From Streptomyces viridiviolaceus (GTDB taxonomy: Bacteria; Actinomycetota; Actinomycetes; Streptomycetales; Streptomycetaceae), in contig NZ_BMWA01000032.1 of assembly GCF_014650995.1 (NCBI RefSeq), forward strand, positions 39,445-103,444: a stretch of DNA of 64,000 bases, in the 5' to 3' direction. Made by a program: the position numbers and the translations under genes. Positions 25,410 through 34,063 of this stretch are shown piece by piece. How positions within the stretch are numbered: the stretch's first letter is position 1; every line of letters begins with the position of its first letter. Below the pieces are notes generated by a model. The model did no database searches and was not told where the DNA came from. It saw only the letters and a list, made by a program, of their open reading frames with translations.

Positions 25410-25801
25410 GCGCGTTACGCGGCCGGAACGCGCAACGGGACCGGGGCCAGGTCACCATCGAGTTCCTCGGCATGACGCCGACGATCATCGTGACGCTGGT
25501 GGTGCTGTGGCAGCTCGTGCTGGTGGGGTACACGTTCACGCTCGCGGGGAATGCTGCCGACGAGGCGGTACGGGCGGGGACCGCGGCGAGTCCGGGGGAG
25601 CGGGCGGGCGCCTGCCAGGAGGCAGGCGTGGACAAGCTGCCGGGCGCGTGGGAGGGGGACGCCGACGTGGACTGCGGCACCGGGGGCGGTTTCGTCACGG
25701 CCGACGTGCGGCTCAGGGTCCCCGTCCTCTTCCCGGGCACGATCGGGTTCCCGTTCGACGTGCGGGGCCACGCCGGGGCCGTCGAGGAGGAGGACGACTG
25801 A
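25406..25801 (+). CDS. TadE-like pseudopilin
   Basis: A 131-residue TadE-family protein. After a basic leader (RGRNAQRDRGQ) comes GQVTIEFLGMTPTIIVTLVV, a pilin-like signal in which a glycine precedes a glutamate at +5 and a hydrophobic helix. TadE proteins are minor pseudopilins needed for Flp pilus assembly and are cut by the TadV/FppA prepilin peptidase. Two cysteines in the exported part (ACQEAG, VDCGTG) may form a disulphide. It overlaps tadZ by four bases and the next pseudopilin follows after one base. Confidence 0.85.
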   Translation: MSALRGRNAQRDRGQVTIEFLGMTPTIIVTLVVLWQLVLVGYTFTLAGNAADEAVRAGTAASPGERAGACQEAGVDKLPGAWEGDADVDCGTGGGFVTADVRLRVPVLFPGTIGFPFDVRGHAGAVEEEDD

Positions 25802-25802
25802 G

Positions 25803-26174
25803 ATGCCGTACCTCGCCGGAAGGCAGCGCGGAAGGCACCGTGACCGGGGCCAGGTGGCCATCGAGTACCTCGGCTTCCTGCCCGTTCTGATCATCGTCGC
25901 CATGGCCGCCGTACAACTCGGCCTGATCGCCTACACCGCGCAGCAGGCCGGCACCGCGGCGCGGGCCGGCGCGCGCGGGGCCTCGCTCGACCGCAGCGCC
26001 CAGGAGGCGTGCACCGCGGCGGTGAGCGGCTGGCTGGCCGACGGCACCGACTGCCCGCCGTCGTACGCCGCCGACGAGGTGACGGTCACCGCGACCGTCG
26101 ACATCCCCTCGATCGTCCCCGGCTGGGACTTCGGGGACGCGACCAGGACGGCGACCATGCCGCTCGACCACTGA
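25803..26174 (+). CDS. second TadE-like pseudopilin
   Basis: A 123-residue paralogue of the preceding gene. The leader ends RDRGQVAIEYLG, again a glycine followed by glutamate-tyrosine at +5/+6, then a hydrophobic helix (FLPVLIIVAMAAVQLGLIAY). Two cysteines (EACTAAV, TDCPPS) are spaced as in the first copy. It starts one base after the preceding stop, so the pair is cotranslated. It probably acts as a partner minor pilin. Confidence 0.85.
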   Translation: MPYLAGRQRGRHRDRGQVAIEYLGFLPVLIIVAMAAVQLGLIAYTAQQAGTAARAGARGASLDRSAQEACTAAVSGWLADGTDCPPSYAADEVTVTATVDIPSIVPGWDFGDATRTATMPLDH

Positions 26175-26199
26175 CCGAGGAGCAAGGAGCACCGGACGC

Positions 26200-27537
26200 A
26201 TGAGCCTGCGCGCACGCATCCACGCCCCCGAGGAGCACGGCAGCCGGGGCGAGGACGGACACCTGGTCGCCTCCTACCGGGCCAAGCTCCTGGAGGAGAT
26301 CGACCTCGCGGAGATGAGCTCGCTGGCCACGGCCGAGCGCCGGGCCCGGCTGGAGCGGGTGCTCGGGCACATCATCAGCCGCGAGGGCCCGGTCCTGTCG
26401 ACCGTCGAACGCTCGCAGCTGATCCGCCGGGTGGTGGACGAGGCCCTCGGCCTCGGCATCCTGGAGCCTTTGCTGGAGGACGCCTCCATCACGGAGATCA
26501 TGGTCAACGGCCCCGACGCGATCTTCGTCGAGCGCGGCGGCCGGGTGGAGCAACTGCCGCTCCGCTTCGCCTCCAACGACCAGCTCATGCAGACCATCGA
26601 GCGGATCGTCTCCACGGTCAACCGCCGCGTGGACGAGTCCAATCCCATGGTCGACGCCCGCCTCCCCTCCGGCGAGCGCGTCAACGTCATCATCCCGCCG
26701 CTGTCCCTGACCGGCGCCACGCTCACCATCCGCCGCTTCCCGCGCTCCTTCACCCTGCACGAGCTGATCGGCCTGGGCTCGCTGGACGAGCACATGCTGT
26801 ACCTGCTGGCCGGCCTGGTGCAGGCCAGGTTCAACATCATCGTCTCGGGCGCCACGGGCACCGGAAAGACCACGCTGCTCAACGCCCTGTCCGGCCTGAT
26901 CCCGGAGACCGAACGCATCATCACCATCGAGGACTCCGCGGAACTCCAGCTCCAGCAGGCGCACGTGATCCGCCTGGAGTCGCGCCCGCCCAACGTCGAG
27001 GGCAAGGGCCGCGTCACCATCCGCGACCTCGTCCGCAACTCCCTGCGCATGCGCCCCGACCGCATCGTCGTCGGTGAGGTCCGCGGCGGCGAGTCCCTCG
27101 ACATGCTCCAGGCGATGTCCACCGGCCACGACGGCTCGCTCGCCACCGTCCACGCCAACAGCGCGGAGGACGCCCTGATGCGCCTGCAGACGCTCGCCTC
27201 CATGTCCGACGTGGAGATCCCCTTCGTGGCCCTGCACGACCAGATCAACAGCGCCGTCGACGTCATCGTCCAGCTCACCCGCTTCGCCGACGGCGCCCGC
27301 CGCATCACCGAGATCGCCCTGCTGGCCAGCCACGGCGGCGAGCCCTACCGCCTGGCCACCGTGGCCCGCTTCAACGCCCGGCCGATGACCGCCGACGGCC
27401 GCATCTACGGCGCCTTCGAGCACTATCCCCTCCCGCGCCGCACCGCCGACCGCCTCTACATGGCGGGCCAGCCCGTTCCGCAGGCCTTCGGCGTCGCCGT
27501 GACCGCAGACCAGCTCGCCACCCGAGAAGCCAGGTAG
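26200..27537 (+). CDS. tadA: TadA/CpaF secretion ATPase
   Basis: A 445-residue type II/IV secretion-type ATPase that powers pilin assembly at the inner face of the membrane. An N-terminal helical domain (residues ~20-100) precedes the core. Walker A GATGTGKTTLL is near residue 218, the Asp box is IITIEDSAELQLQ, Walker B is RPDRIVVGEVRGGESLDML, and the His box is STGHDGSLATVHANS. All catalytic motifs look intact. The start is ATG 26200 with AGGAGCAAGGAGC upstream. It is followed 11 bp later by tadB. Confidence 0.97.
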   Translation: MSLRARIHAPEEHGSRGEDGHLVASYRAKLLEEIDLAEMSSLATAERRARLERVLGHIISREGPVLSTVERSQLIRRVVDEALGLGILEPLLEDASITEIMVNGPDAIFVERGGRVEQLPLRFASNDQLMQTIERIVSTVNRRVDESNPMVDARLPSGERVNVIIPPLSLTGATLTIRRFPRSFTLHELIGLGSLDEHMLYLLAGLVQARFNIIVSGATGTGKTTLLNALSGLIPETERIITIEDSAELQLQQAHVIRLESRPPNVEGKGRVTIRDLVRNSLRMRPDRIVVGEVRGGESLDMLQAMSTGHDGSLATVHANSAEDALMRLQTLASMSDVEIPFVALHDQINSAVDVIVQLTRFADGARRITEIALLASHGGEPYRLATVARFNARPMTADGRIYGAFEHYPLPRRTADRLYMAGQPVPQAFGVAVTADQLATREAR

Positions 27538-27548
27538 GAACCGTCCCG

Positions 27549-28493
27549 ATGGAACTGCAGACCCTCGTCACGCTCACCACCGGCGTCACCCTGCTGACCT
27601 GCGCCCTGGCGGTCATGGGCGTGCACTCGTACGCCTCGGGCAAGGCGCAGCGCCAGGCCCTCGTCGACCGTCTCACGGCCACCGGCCGGATGCCCTCCGC
27701 GGGCCGCCGGCACCGCTTCGGCAACCTGGACCGCCGCCTGCGCCGTACCAAGCCGGGCAGGAAGCTGGAACTGCGCCTGGCCGCCACCGGCCTGGACATC
27801 ACCCCGGGCGAGTTCTTCGTCTACATGCTCACCACGGTCGCCGGCCTGTGGCTGATCGGGCAGGCGTCCCTGGCCCCGTTCTTCGGCCCGCTCGCCGGGC
27901 TGCTCGGCATCGGTGTGGCCGTGCAGTTCCTCAACTGGCAACGTCAGAAACGCATCGAGAAGTTCATCAACCAGCTTCCCGAACTCGCCCGCATCCTCGC
28001 CAACGCCACCCAGGCCGGTCTCGCCCTGCGCACCGCCATCGGCATGGCGGCGGAGGAACTGGAGGCCCCGGCCGGCGAGGAACTCGGCAAGGTGGCCGAC
28101 CAGCTGGCGCTCGGCGCCTCGATGGACGACGCCCTCGGTGAACTGGCGGACCGCCTCCCCTCCCGCGAACTGGTCGTCCTGGTCACCACCCTCGTCCTGT
28201 CCAACCGGGCGGGCGGCCAGGTCGTCGGCGCCCTGCGCAACCTGACGGAGACGCTGGAGGAGCGCAAGGAGACCCGGCGGGAAGTCCGCACGCAGCTCTC
28301 CCAGGTGAACATGACGTCGTACGCCGTCCCCGTACTGGGCGTCGGCTCCCTGTTCCTGATGAACGGGGTGAAGGACGGCGCCCTGGAACGCATGACCGGC
28401 TCACCGGCCGGCCAGGCGGCGGTCATCATCGCCTTCGCGCTCTACGCCGTCGGCTTCGTCCTCATCCGCCGCCTGTCGCGCATCGACGTGTAG
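27549..28493 (+). CDS. tadB: TadB inner-membrane platform protein
   Basis: A 314-residue polytopic protein of the GspF/TadB family. Hydrophobic segments lie at ~5-25, ~95-130 and ~260-310. The T2SSF domain is recognisable between ~140 and ~275 (INQLPELARILANATQAGLA, LVVLVTTLVLSNRAGGQVVG). With TadC it forms the platform that couples TadA to pilin extrusion. The start is ATG 27549; the stop is 15 bp before tadC. Confidence 0.93.
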   Translation: MELQTLVTLTTGVTLLTCALAVMGVHSYASGKAQRQALVDRLTATGRMPSAGRRHRFGNLDRRLRRTKPGRKLELRLAATGLDITPGEFFVYMLTTVAGLWLIGQASLAPFFGPLAGLLGIGVAVQFLNWQRQKRIEKFINQLPELARILANATQAGLALRTAIGMAAEELEAPAGEELGKVADQLALGASMDDALGELADRLPSRELVVLVTTLVLSNRAGGQVVGALRNLTETLEERKETRREVRTQLSQVNMTSYAVPVLGVGSLFLMNGVKDGALERMTGSPAGQAAVIIAFALYAVGFVLIRRLSRIDV

Positions 28494-28508
28494 GACGGAG
28501 GAGACCTC

Positions 28509-29396
28509 GTGGAACTGCTGCTCGCACTGGTCATGGGCCTCAGCGTCTGGGGCGTCTTCGCCGGCATCCGCATGTACCGGGCCGAGGCGAAACTCCCCGG
28601 CGACCTCGCCCTCGCCCTGGAGGTCGGCTCCACCCGCACCGGCGCCGTCGACTCCCTCGTCGACCGCCTCGGCATGCGGTACGCCCCCACCGTGCTGCGC
28701 CTGATGGGCCCGAGCCTGGTGGCCAAGTACCGCCGCAAGATCGACCTGGCGGGCAACCCCGGCGGCCTGACCATCGACCGCTACGCCGCACGCCGCGCGG
28801 TCTACGGCTTCCTGGGCGCCGTCGGGTTCCTGGTCTTCCTGATGCGCGGCCAGTTCCTGGTCGCCCTGCTCCTGCTGGCCTTCGGGGCGTTCTGGACGGA
28901 GGTCGGCATCTGGTCGGCCATCCGCATCCGCAAGGACGAGATCGAACGCACCCTCCCCGACTTCCTCGACGTACTGGCGGTCGTGGTGAGCGCGGGGCTG
29001 GGGTTCCGCCAGGCCCTGGACCGCGTCGCGACGCGCTACGAAGGCCCGTGGGCGGACGAACTGCGCATCACCCTGCGTCAGATGGACCTGGGGATGAGCC
29101 GCCGCCAGGCGTTCGCGGAGCTGCGCCGCCGCAACGACTCGGAACAGGTGGCGATGTTCGTCACGGCGCTCCAGCAGGGCGAGGAACTGGGCGCCCCCAT
29201 CGTCGACACGCTGGTGTCCCTGGCCAGGGACATGCGCCGTACGGACGCCCAGAACGCCCGCCGCAAGGCGGCCCGCGCGGTGCCCAAGGCCACGATGATG
29301 ATCACGACGTTCATGGTCCCGGCCACGATGATCCTCCTCGGCGCGGGACTGATCCTCGGGTCCGGCACGGACTTCGGGTCGATCACGGGTGAGTAG
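28509..29396 (+). CDS. tadC: TadC inner-membrane platform protein
   Basis: A 295-residue relative of TadB. Hydrophobic segments occur at ~1-20, ~100-135 and ~265-290. The F domain reads LPDFLDVLAVVVSAGLGFRQ, then FAELRRRNDSEQVAMFVTAL and GAPIVDTLVSLARDMR. It completes the membrane platform. The start is GTG 28509. The histidine kinase begins 12 bp after the stop on the same strand. Confidence 0.93.
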   Translation: MELLLALVMGLSVWGVFAGIRMYRAEAKLPGDLALALEVGSTRTGAVDSLVDRLGMRYAPTVLRLMGPSLVAKYRRKIDLAGNPGGLTIDRYAARRAVYGFLGAVGFLVFLMRGQFLVALLLLAFGAFWTEVGIWSAIRIRKDEIERTLPDFLDVLAVVVSAGLGFRQALDRVATRYEGPWADELRITLRQMDLGMSRRQAFAELRRRNDSEQVAMFVTALQQGEELGAPIVDTLVSLARDMRRTDAQNARRKAARAVPKATMMITTFMVPATMILLGAGLILGSGTDFGSITGE

Positions 29397-29407
29397 GGGA
29401 GGACGAC

Positions 29408-30892
29408 ATGTCGATCACGAACCCGCGGACCAGGGACCAGTCGGATCGGGAGCCCCTGGGGACGCCCCCCACCCGGGTCCCGCGCCGCCGCGCCCCGAGG
29501 ACGCCGGCGCTGCCACGGGGGTGGGAACCCGCGGAGGGGGCGCCGAACGGGCGGCCGGCATGGACGGTGCAGGGACACGGATCCGTGGCCGCCGACGGAG
29601 ACGGCCCCTCACGGCACCCGACCGCACCCGCACCCTCTCCCGGCCCCGAACCGGCACCCGCGCCGGCCATCCCCCTCCAGATCAACGCCCTGCAAGCCCT
29701 GTGCCGGCAGGTCTTCGGCTTCCGCCTGGCCATGATCGCCGTGGCCGCCCCCGCCGCCCTCCTCAACGCCAACCCGGGCCTGGGCGCACGCCTGGTCGGC
29801 GCCGCCGTGGTCGTCACCTTCATGGGCTCGTACGTCCTCTTCCGGGACTGGGAACGCTTCGGCCCCCTCCTCCTGCGCCACCCCACCCTCCTGGCGGTGG
29901 ACACCCTCTTCGGCTCCCTGCTGCTGATCTCGGCGGGCCCCGACACCACGCTCGCCTACGTCAGCGTCTGCACCCCCCTCCTCGCCGGCCTGGTCTACGG
30001 CTGGCGGGGCGCCGCCGTCTTCGCCTCCCTGCAGTCCCTGATCCTGCTGCTGGTCCACGCGACGATGAAGGACCCGCACCCGGGTCCGGCGGAGTCGTTC
30101 CTGCTGCCCGGCCTCTGCGTCATCGCCGGGGCCGTCGGCTCCAGCCTGCGCAACCTGCTCCTCCGCTTCGGCGCCGCCACCCAGGCACTGACCGCCGTGC
30201 AGGCCCGCCTGGCCGTCACGGAGGCGGTCAGCGCGGAACGCGCACGGCTGGCCCGTGAGCTGCACGACTCCGTGGCCAAGACACTGCACGGCGTGGCCCT
30301 GGCCGCCGACGGTCTGGCCGCCACCGCCGGCCGGGACCGCACGGACCCGGCGCTGATCAGGCAACAGGCGGACCTCATCGCCCGCTCGGCCCGCCGGGCC
30401 GCGGCCGAATCCCGCGAACTGCTCACCGACCTGCGCCGCGAGGCCGACCCGTCCCACGGCACGGACGTGACCAGAGAACTCGCGGCGCGCACACACGACT
30501 TCACCACCCGCACCGGGGTACCCGCCACGTACCACCACCCCACCGCGGACCAGGCCGTGCCCGCGGTCCCCCCGGCCGTGGCCCGCCAGCTCCTCACCAT
30601 CGCCTCGGAGGCGATGGAGAACGCCCACCGCCACGCCGCACCCACCCACGTCCACGTCCGCGCGGGCGTCCACGGCGATCTGCTGCGCATCAGCGTGTAC
30701 GACGACGGCGGCGGCCTCCCGCCGGGCACGACCCTCGAAGAACTGAGCCGGGCCGGCCACTTCGGTCTCGTCGGCATGGTGGAGCGGGCCGCCTCGGTGG
30801 GCGCCCGCATCCGCATCGGCAGGGGCGAGCACCCCACGGGCACGGAAGTACGCCTGGACCTCCCGCTGGCCGCCCTGCCGCTCCGGACATGA
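29408..30892 (+). CDS. membrane histidine kinase (NarL/DesK type) in the Tad locus
   Basis: A 494-residue sensor kinase. After a ~95-residue Pro/Arg-rich N-terminus come about six hydrophobic segments (residues ~105-250), with no large extracellular domain, so it may sense a membrane or intracellular cue. The HisKA_3 H-box is ERARLARELHDSVAKTLHGV, with the phospho-acceptor His near residue 285. The ATP-binding domain contains EAMENAHRHA (N box), VYDDGGGLPPG (G1) and GHFGLVGMVERA (G2). The stop overlaps a possible start of the response regulator. It probably controls transcription of the pilus genes it sits among. Confidence 0.92.
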   Translation: MSITNPRTRDQSDREPLGTPPTRVPRRRAPRTPALPRGWEPAEGAPNGRPAWTVQGHGSVAADGDGPSRHPTAPAPSPGPEPAPAPAIPLQINALQALCRQVFGFRLAMIAVAAPAALLNANPGLGARLVGAAVVVTFMGSYVLFRDWERFGPLLLRHPTLLAVDTLFGSLLLISAGPDTTLAYVSVCTPLLAGLVYGWRGAAVFASLQSLILLLVHATMKDPHPGPAESFLLPGLCVIAGAVGSSLRNLLLRFGAATQALTAVQARLAVTEAVSAERARLARELHDSVAKTLHGVALAADGLAATAGRDRTDPALIRQQADLIARSARRAAAESRELLTDLRREADPSHGTDVTRELAARTHDFTTRTGVPATYHHPTADQAVPAVPPAVARQLLTIASEAMENAHRHAAPTHVHVRAGVHGDLLRISVYDDGGGLPPGTTLEELSRAGHFGLVGMVERAASVGARIRIGRGEHPTGTEVRLDLPLAALPLRT

Positions 30893-30939
30893 GCACGCCG
30901 TACGCACCCGACCCCCCACGACAGGAGAGGAGGAACCCG

Positions 30940-31797
30940 ATGCCGGACGACCCGCCCCGGAACCGGGGCCCACTCCACCACCCGCTCCCGGTCCCCACCC
31001 CGACGCCCCCGCTACGGGTGATCGTGGCGGACGACAACCCGGTGGTCCGCGCCGGCCTCACCGCCCTGCTCTCCGGCCGGGAGGACATCACGGTCGTCGC
31101 CGAGGCCGCCGACGGCAGAGCGGCCTGCGAGGCGGCCGACCGACACCGCCCCGACGTCGTCCTCCTGGACGTCCGCATGCCGGGCGTGGACGGCATCTCG
31201 GCCCTCCCGTACCTGGTGGGCATCGCACCGGTGATGATGCTGACCTACAGCGGGGAGTCGGAGATCGTCCAGGAGGCCCTGCGCCGTGGCGCCGGCGGCT
31301 ACCTGGTCCACGGCGAGTTCACGGCCGACCAGCTGGTGACGGCGGTCCGGGACGTCACACAGGGCAGGGCCCACTTCACGCCGACGGCGGCGGGAGCGCT
31401 GCTGGCGCAACTGAGGGAGGAGGAGCGCCGGGACGCCGTGAACGCCGATGGGAGTGCGACTGCACACGAGGCGTATGAGTCCAACCCTCTTGCAGCTGAG
31501 CTAAGTAGCCCATTCTCTGCTCCCCCTCTTTCGCAATTGCAACCAGCTGTGGCACAGTCGTCGTCCGGTGCTCTCGACAGGTCGAGGTTCCGGCTGAGTG
31601 CCAGAGAGGCGGAGATCATGGACCTCATCGCGTCCGGCATGAACAACCAGCAGATCGCCGCCGCCTGCTTCATCAGCGAGAAGACGGTCAAGAACCACAT
31701 CAACCGCATCTTCGCCAAGCTCCACAGCTCCAGCCGCTCCGAGGCCGCCGCGAAGTGGCTCGGCACGGCGCCGGACTCCCCGCGGGAACTGGGGTGA
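30940..31797 (+). CDS. NarL/LuxR-type response regulator of the Tad locus
   Basis: A 285-residue response regulator. The receiver (residues ~27-140) has acidic residues in VADDNPVVR and the phospho-acceptor Asp in VVLLDVRMPG. The LuxR helix-turn-helix (~215-275) reads LSAREAEIMDLIASGMNNQQ and ISEKTVKNHINRIFAKLH. The two are joined by an unusually long Ser/Pro/Gln-rich linker whose codons (CTA, TTG, CTT, AGT) depart from the genome's GC3 habit. I chose ATG 30940 because AGGAGAGGAGG lies 8 bp upstream. ATG 30889, overlapping the kinase stop, is in frame but lacks a ribosome binding site. It pairs with the adjacent kinase. Confidence 0.92.
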   Translation: MPDDPPRNRGPLHHPLPVPTPTPPLRVIVADDNPVVRAGLTALLSGREDITVVAEAADGRAACEAADRHRPDVVLLDVRMPGVDGISALPYLVGIAPVMMLTYSGESEIVQEALRRGAGGYLVHGEFTADQLVTAVRDVTQGRAHFTPTAAGALLAQLREEERRDAVNADGSATAHEAYESNPLAAELSSPFSAPPLSQLQPAVAQSSSGALDRSRFRLSAREAEIMDLIASGMNNQQIAAACFISEKTVKNHINRIFAKLHSSSRSEAAAKWLGTAPDSPRELG

Positions 31798-31918
31798 TCT
31801 GCGATGACCGCCGCTGATTGGGCCCGGAAATGGGCCCAGGGACCCTCCGCCGGACGACGTGTCCCCCCGTACGTTCCAGACGCCGAACGCGGCACCGGCC
31901 ACCCGGGAGGGGAACACG

Positions 31919-32116
31919 ATGACCAACTGGCTCCACACCACCGCCACCTACCTGCAGACCCACGCCGCCCGCGACGACAAGGGGCAGACGGCTGTGGAGT
32001 ATCTGGGGATCATCGCGGTGGTGGTGGCGATCGTGCTGGCCATTACGGGGACGGACATCGGGCAGTCGATCTACGACGCGATCGTGGACAAGATCGACGA
32101 GGTTACCGGCGGCTGA
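31919..32116 (+). CDS. flp: Flp-type pilin (major pilus subunit)
   Basis: A 65-residue Flp/Fap pilin. A ~21-residue leader ends DDKG, followed by QTAVEYLGIIAVVVAIVLAI: glycine at -1, Glu +5 and Tyr +6, then the hydrophobic helix. This is the hallmark of Flp prepilins, which a TadV-type peptidase cuts after the glycine before polymerisation. A short tail (GTDIGQSIYDAIVDKIDEVT) remains exposed. ATG 31919 has GGGAGGGGAA upstream. The stop codon overlaps the apparent CTG start of the TadG-like gene. Confidence 0.93.
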   Translation: MTNWLHTTATYLQTHAARDDKGQTAVEYLGIIAVVVAIVLAITGTDIGQSIYDAIVDKIDEVTGG

Positions 32117-32712
32117 CGCGCGGCCGCAGACACGGCGACGCAGGGCAGGCCTTCCCCATCTACATCACGGTGGTGGGAGGCCTGCTCTTTCTCGCGCTCG
32201 CGTACTTCGCGGTCGGCCAGGCCGGGGCGAATCGGAACAGCGCTCAGACAGCCGCAGATGCGGCGGCGCTCGCAGCGGCACAGGAAACACGTGACCAACT
32301 CGCTGACGAGTGGGTCAAGAAGGTGCGTGACCCGGACTCATGGCAGGACATCTTCGACGGACTTGTGGCCGGCCTCGGCCCCTCGTGCTGGAGAGCGGAG
32401 CAGCTCGCGGCTCAGAACGAGGCGCGGCTCGACGCCTGCGCACCGGACGGACCGCTTGAGCACACGGTCGAGGTCACGGCAGGGGAGCCGGTCGGAGACA
32501 GCATTGTCCCGGGCACGGAGAACAAGTACGCGCGCGCGTCCGCGAAGGCTGTCATCGAACCGCGCTGCACGTTCGAGCTTCCCGGAGGCGACGCAGGGGA
32601 CGATGTGCTGCCGAGGTTGACCTGCAAGGGCGAGCACTGGGATCTGGATGTGAAGGACCTGGGCGATCTCCCGAAAGCCGAAGACCTGTTCGAAGTCCAT
32701 CTGGCCGACTGA
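32113..32712 (+). CDS. TadG-related pilus assembly protein with apparent CTG start
   Basis: A 199-residue exported protein. The N-terminus RRHGDAGQAFPIYITVVGGL and hydrophobic segment followed by AVGQAGANRNSAQTAADAAA is typical of TadG/Rv3658-like proteins of actinobacterial Tad loci. No ATG, GTG or TTG exists in frame between the in-frame region upstream and this motif, except distant ATG 31804, which lies inside other genes. CTG at 32113 overlaps the pilin stop (CTGA) and has GAGG ten bases upstream, exactly where an ATGA overlap would be expected. Codons are less GC3-biased than in tadA-C. It probably assists pilus assembly at the membrane surface. Confidence 0.7.
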   Translation: MTRGRRHGDAGQAFPIYITVVGGLLFLALAYFAVGQAGANRNSAQTAADAAALAAAQETRDQLADEWVKKVRDPDSWQDIFDGLVAGLGPSCWRAEQLAAQNEARLDACAPDGPLEHTVEVTAGEPVGDSIVPGTENKYARASAKAVIEPRCTFELPGGDAGDDVLPRLTCKGEHWDLDVKDLGDLPKAEDLFEVHLAD

Positions 32713-32746
32713 CAAGCCAACGACGAGTGATGAAGGAAGCAGGGGC

Positions 32747-33322
32747 ATGAGCATTCGGTTCACTACGAAGGCCCGCAGGGGAATGGCCGCAGTGACCGTT
32801 GCAGCCGGACTGGCCCTGGGCGTGGCCGGCTGTGGCGGGGGCAGCGACGACAAAAAGCCGGAGGCTTCGGCAACTGCTTCCCAGGAAAGTGGGTCCAACC
32901 CGAGTACTCAAGAAGGAACGGACGAGCCTCTGGCCGAGCTGAAAGGAGAGGACGGGCTAGTCCTCAAGATCAGTTCGGCCGTAAGGGACTCCGGAGGATT
33001 CGTCACCGTCAGCGGCGAATTGAAGAACGACGGTGACGAGCCCGCTCGTGTTTCTGTACGGACGGCAGGTGATGAGACCGAGATCATCCGGCATGGGTCC
33101 TCGCTCGGCGGAGCGACCCTTGTGGATTCAGCAGGGAAGAAGCGCTATTACGTGCTCCGCGACACGGACGGTCGGCCCCTCACAACGACGAACATGCCGA
33201 GGATCAAGGCAGGTGCTGCTATTCCTGTGTTCATGCAGTTCCCGGCGCCGCCATCGAACACGAACGAAGTCACCTTCCAGTTGCCGACGTTCGCTGCCGC
33301 TACTATCCAGATCTCCGGGTGA
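32747..33322 (+). CDS. small lipoprotein of the Tad locus
   Basis: A 191-residue predicted lipoprotein. The signal sequence (KARRGMAAVTVAAGLALGVAGC) ends in lipobox VAGC with Cys29. A Ser/Thr/Glu-rich linker precedes a ~120-residue beta-rich domain (GLVLKISSAVRDSGGFVTVS, GELKNDGDEPARVSV, ending VTFQLPTFAAATIQISG), similar in layout to DUF4352-like or copper-chaperone-like Ig folds, but I cannot name it. The start is ATG 32747 with AGGAAGCAGGG upstream. Its stop overlaps a GTG just before the OmpA gene. The codon bias is weaker than average. Confidence 0.8.
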   Translation: MSIRFTTKARRGMAAVTVAAGLALGVAGCGGGSDDKKPEASATASQESGSNPSTQEGTDEPLAELKGEDGLVLKISSAVRDSGGFVTVSGELKNDGDEPARVSVRTAGDETEIIRHGSSLGGATLVDSAGKKRYYVLRDTDGRPLTTTNMPRIKAGAAIPVFMQFPAPPSNTNEVTFQLPTFAAATIQISG

Positions 33323-33330
33323 GGTCACCA

Positions 33331-33954
33331 ATGACCCAGACCCGTCTCACCGTGCTCCTCACTACTTCGCTCTTCTTTGCCACGAACGTCGTGGGAGCGA
33401 CGCTGGCCCACGCCGACGACGACCCGAACGTCCCCCCAGGAAGCGAAGCCTCCGCCTCCGCCCCTGTGGAACTGGACCCCAACGACCCCGACCTGAAGCT
33501 CCCGGACGGTGCCACGCTCGCCCAGGCCAAGGTGTTGGACATCAAGTCGGTCGTGGAGGACCAGAGCGGTGACGAACGCCGGGAGGACACCAACTCGGAC
33601 GTGAAGTTCGCCCTGCAGGCCGAGGTGCTGTTCGGCAAGGACAGCGCGAAACTGGGCGCGGAGGCGAAGTCCCGTATCGCCGGTATCGCCGAGGAGATCA
33701 AGACCCAGAACGCCACCAAGGTCCGCGTCTTCGGCTTCACCGACGACCTCGGCTCCTCCGCCCACGGCGACGTCCTGTCGAAGAAGCGGGCCAACGCCGT
33801 ACAGGAACTCCTGGTGCAGGAACTGAACGACGCCGGCATCACCTACGAGGTCCGCGGCTACGGCGAGCAGTACCCCATCGCAGACAACTCGACGGAGGCC
33901 GGCCGCAAGAAGAACCGCAGGGTCGAGGTCTCCTTCCCCCGCTCCGAAAATTGA
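33331..33954 (+). CDS. OmpA/MotB-domain peptidoglycan-binding protein
   Basis: A 207-residue exported protein. Residues 1-28 are a signal peptide ending AHA. Residues ~95-205 form an OmpA C-terminal domain: VLFGKDSAKLGAEAKSRIAG, VRVFGFTDDLGSSAHGDVLS, KKRANAVQELL and KNRRVEVSF. Such domains bind the diaminopimelate stem of peptidoglycan. In this Gram-positive setting it probably fixes the pilus machine to the wall. ATG 33331 with GAGG upstream is preferred to GTG 33319. It is the last gene of the Tad run before a divergent DUF192 gene. Confidence 0.9.
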   Translation: MTQTRLTVLLTTSLFFATNVVGATLAHADDDPNVPPGSEASASAPVELDPNDPDLKLPDGATLAQAKVLDIKSVVEDQSGDERREDTNSDVKFALQAEVLFGKDSAKLGAEAKSRIAGIAEEIKTQNATKVRVFGFTDDLGSSAHGDVLSKKRANAVQELLVQELNDAGITYEVRGYGEQYPIADNSTEAGRKKNRRVEVSFPRSEN

Positions 33955-34063
33955 CCCTGGGCGGGATGCTCGCGAGCCGGGTAGCTGGCATCCCGCCCCG
34001 CACCCCTATCTGCACCTGGCCGCCCGTGACGGCCTGCGGCGGGCCGTGGCCACATCACCACGC

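Noticed and set aside
31804..32712. Long frame starting at ATG 31804 as the full TadG gene
   Set aside because: It would overlap the response-regulator end and the entire pilin in another frame; the conserved part begins only after 32113, where CTG is the more economical start.
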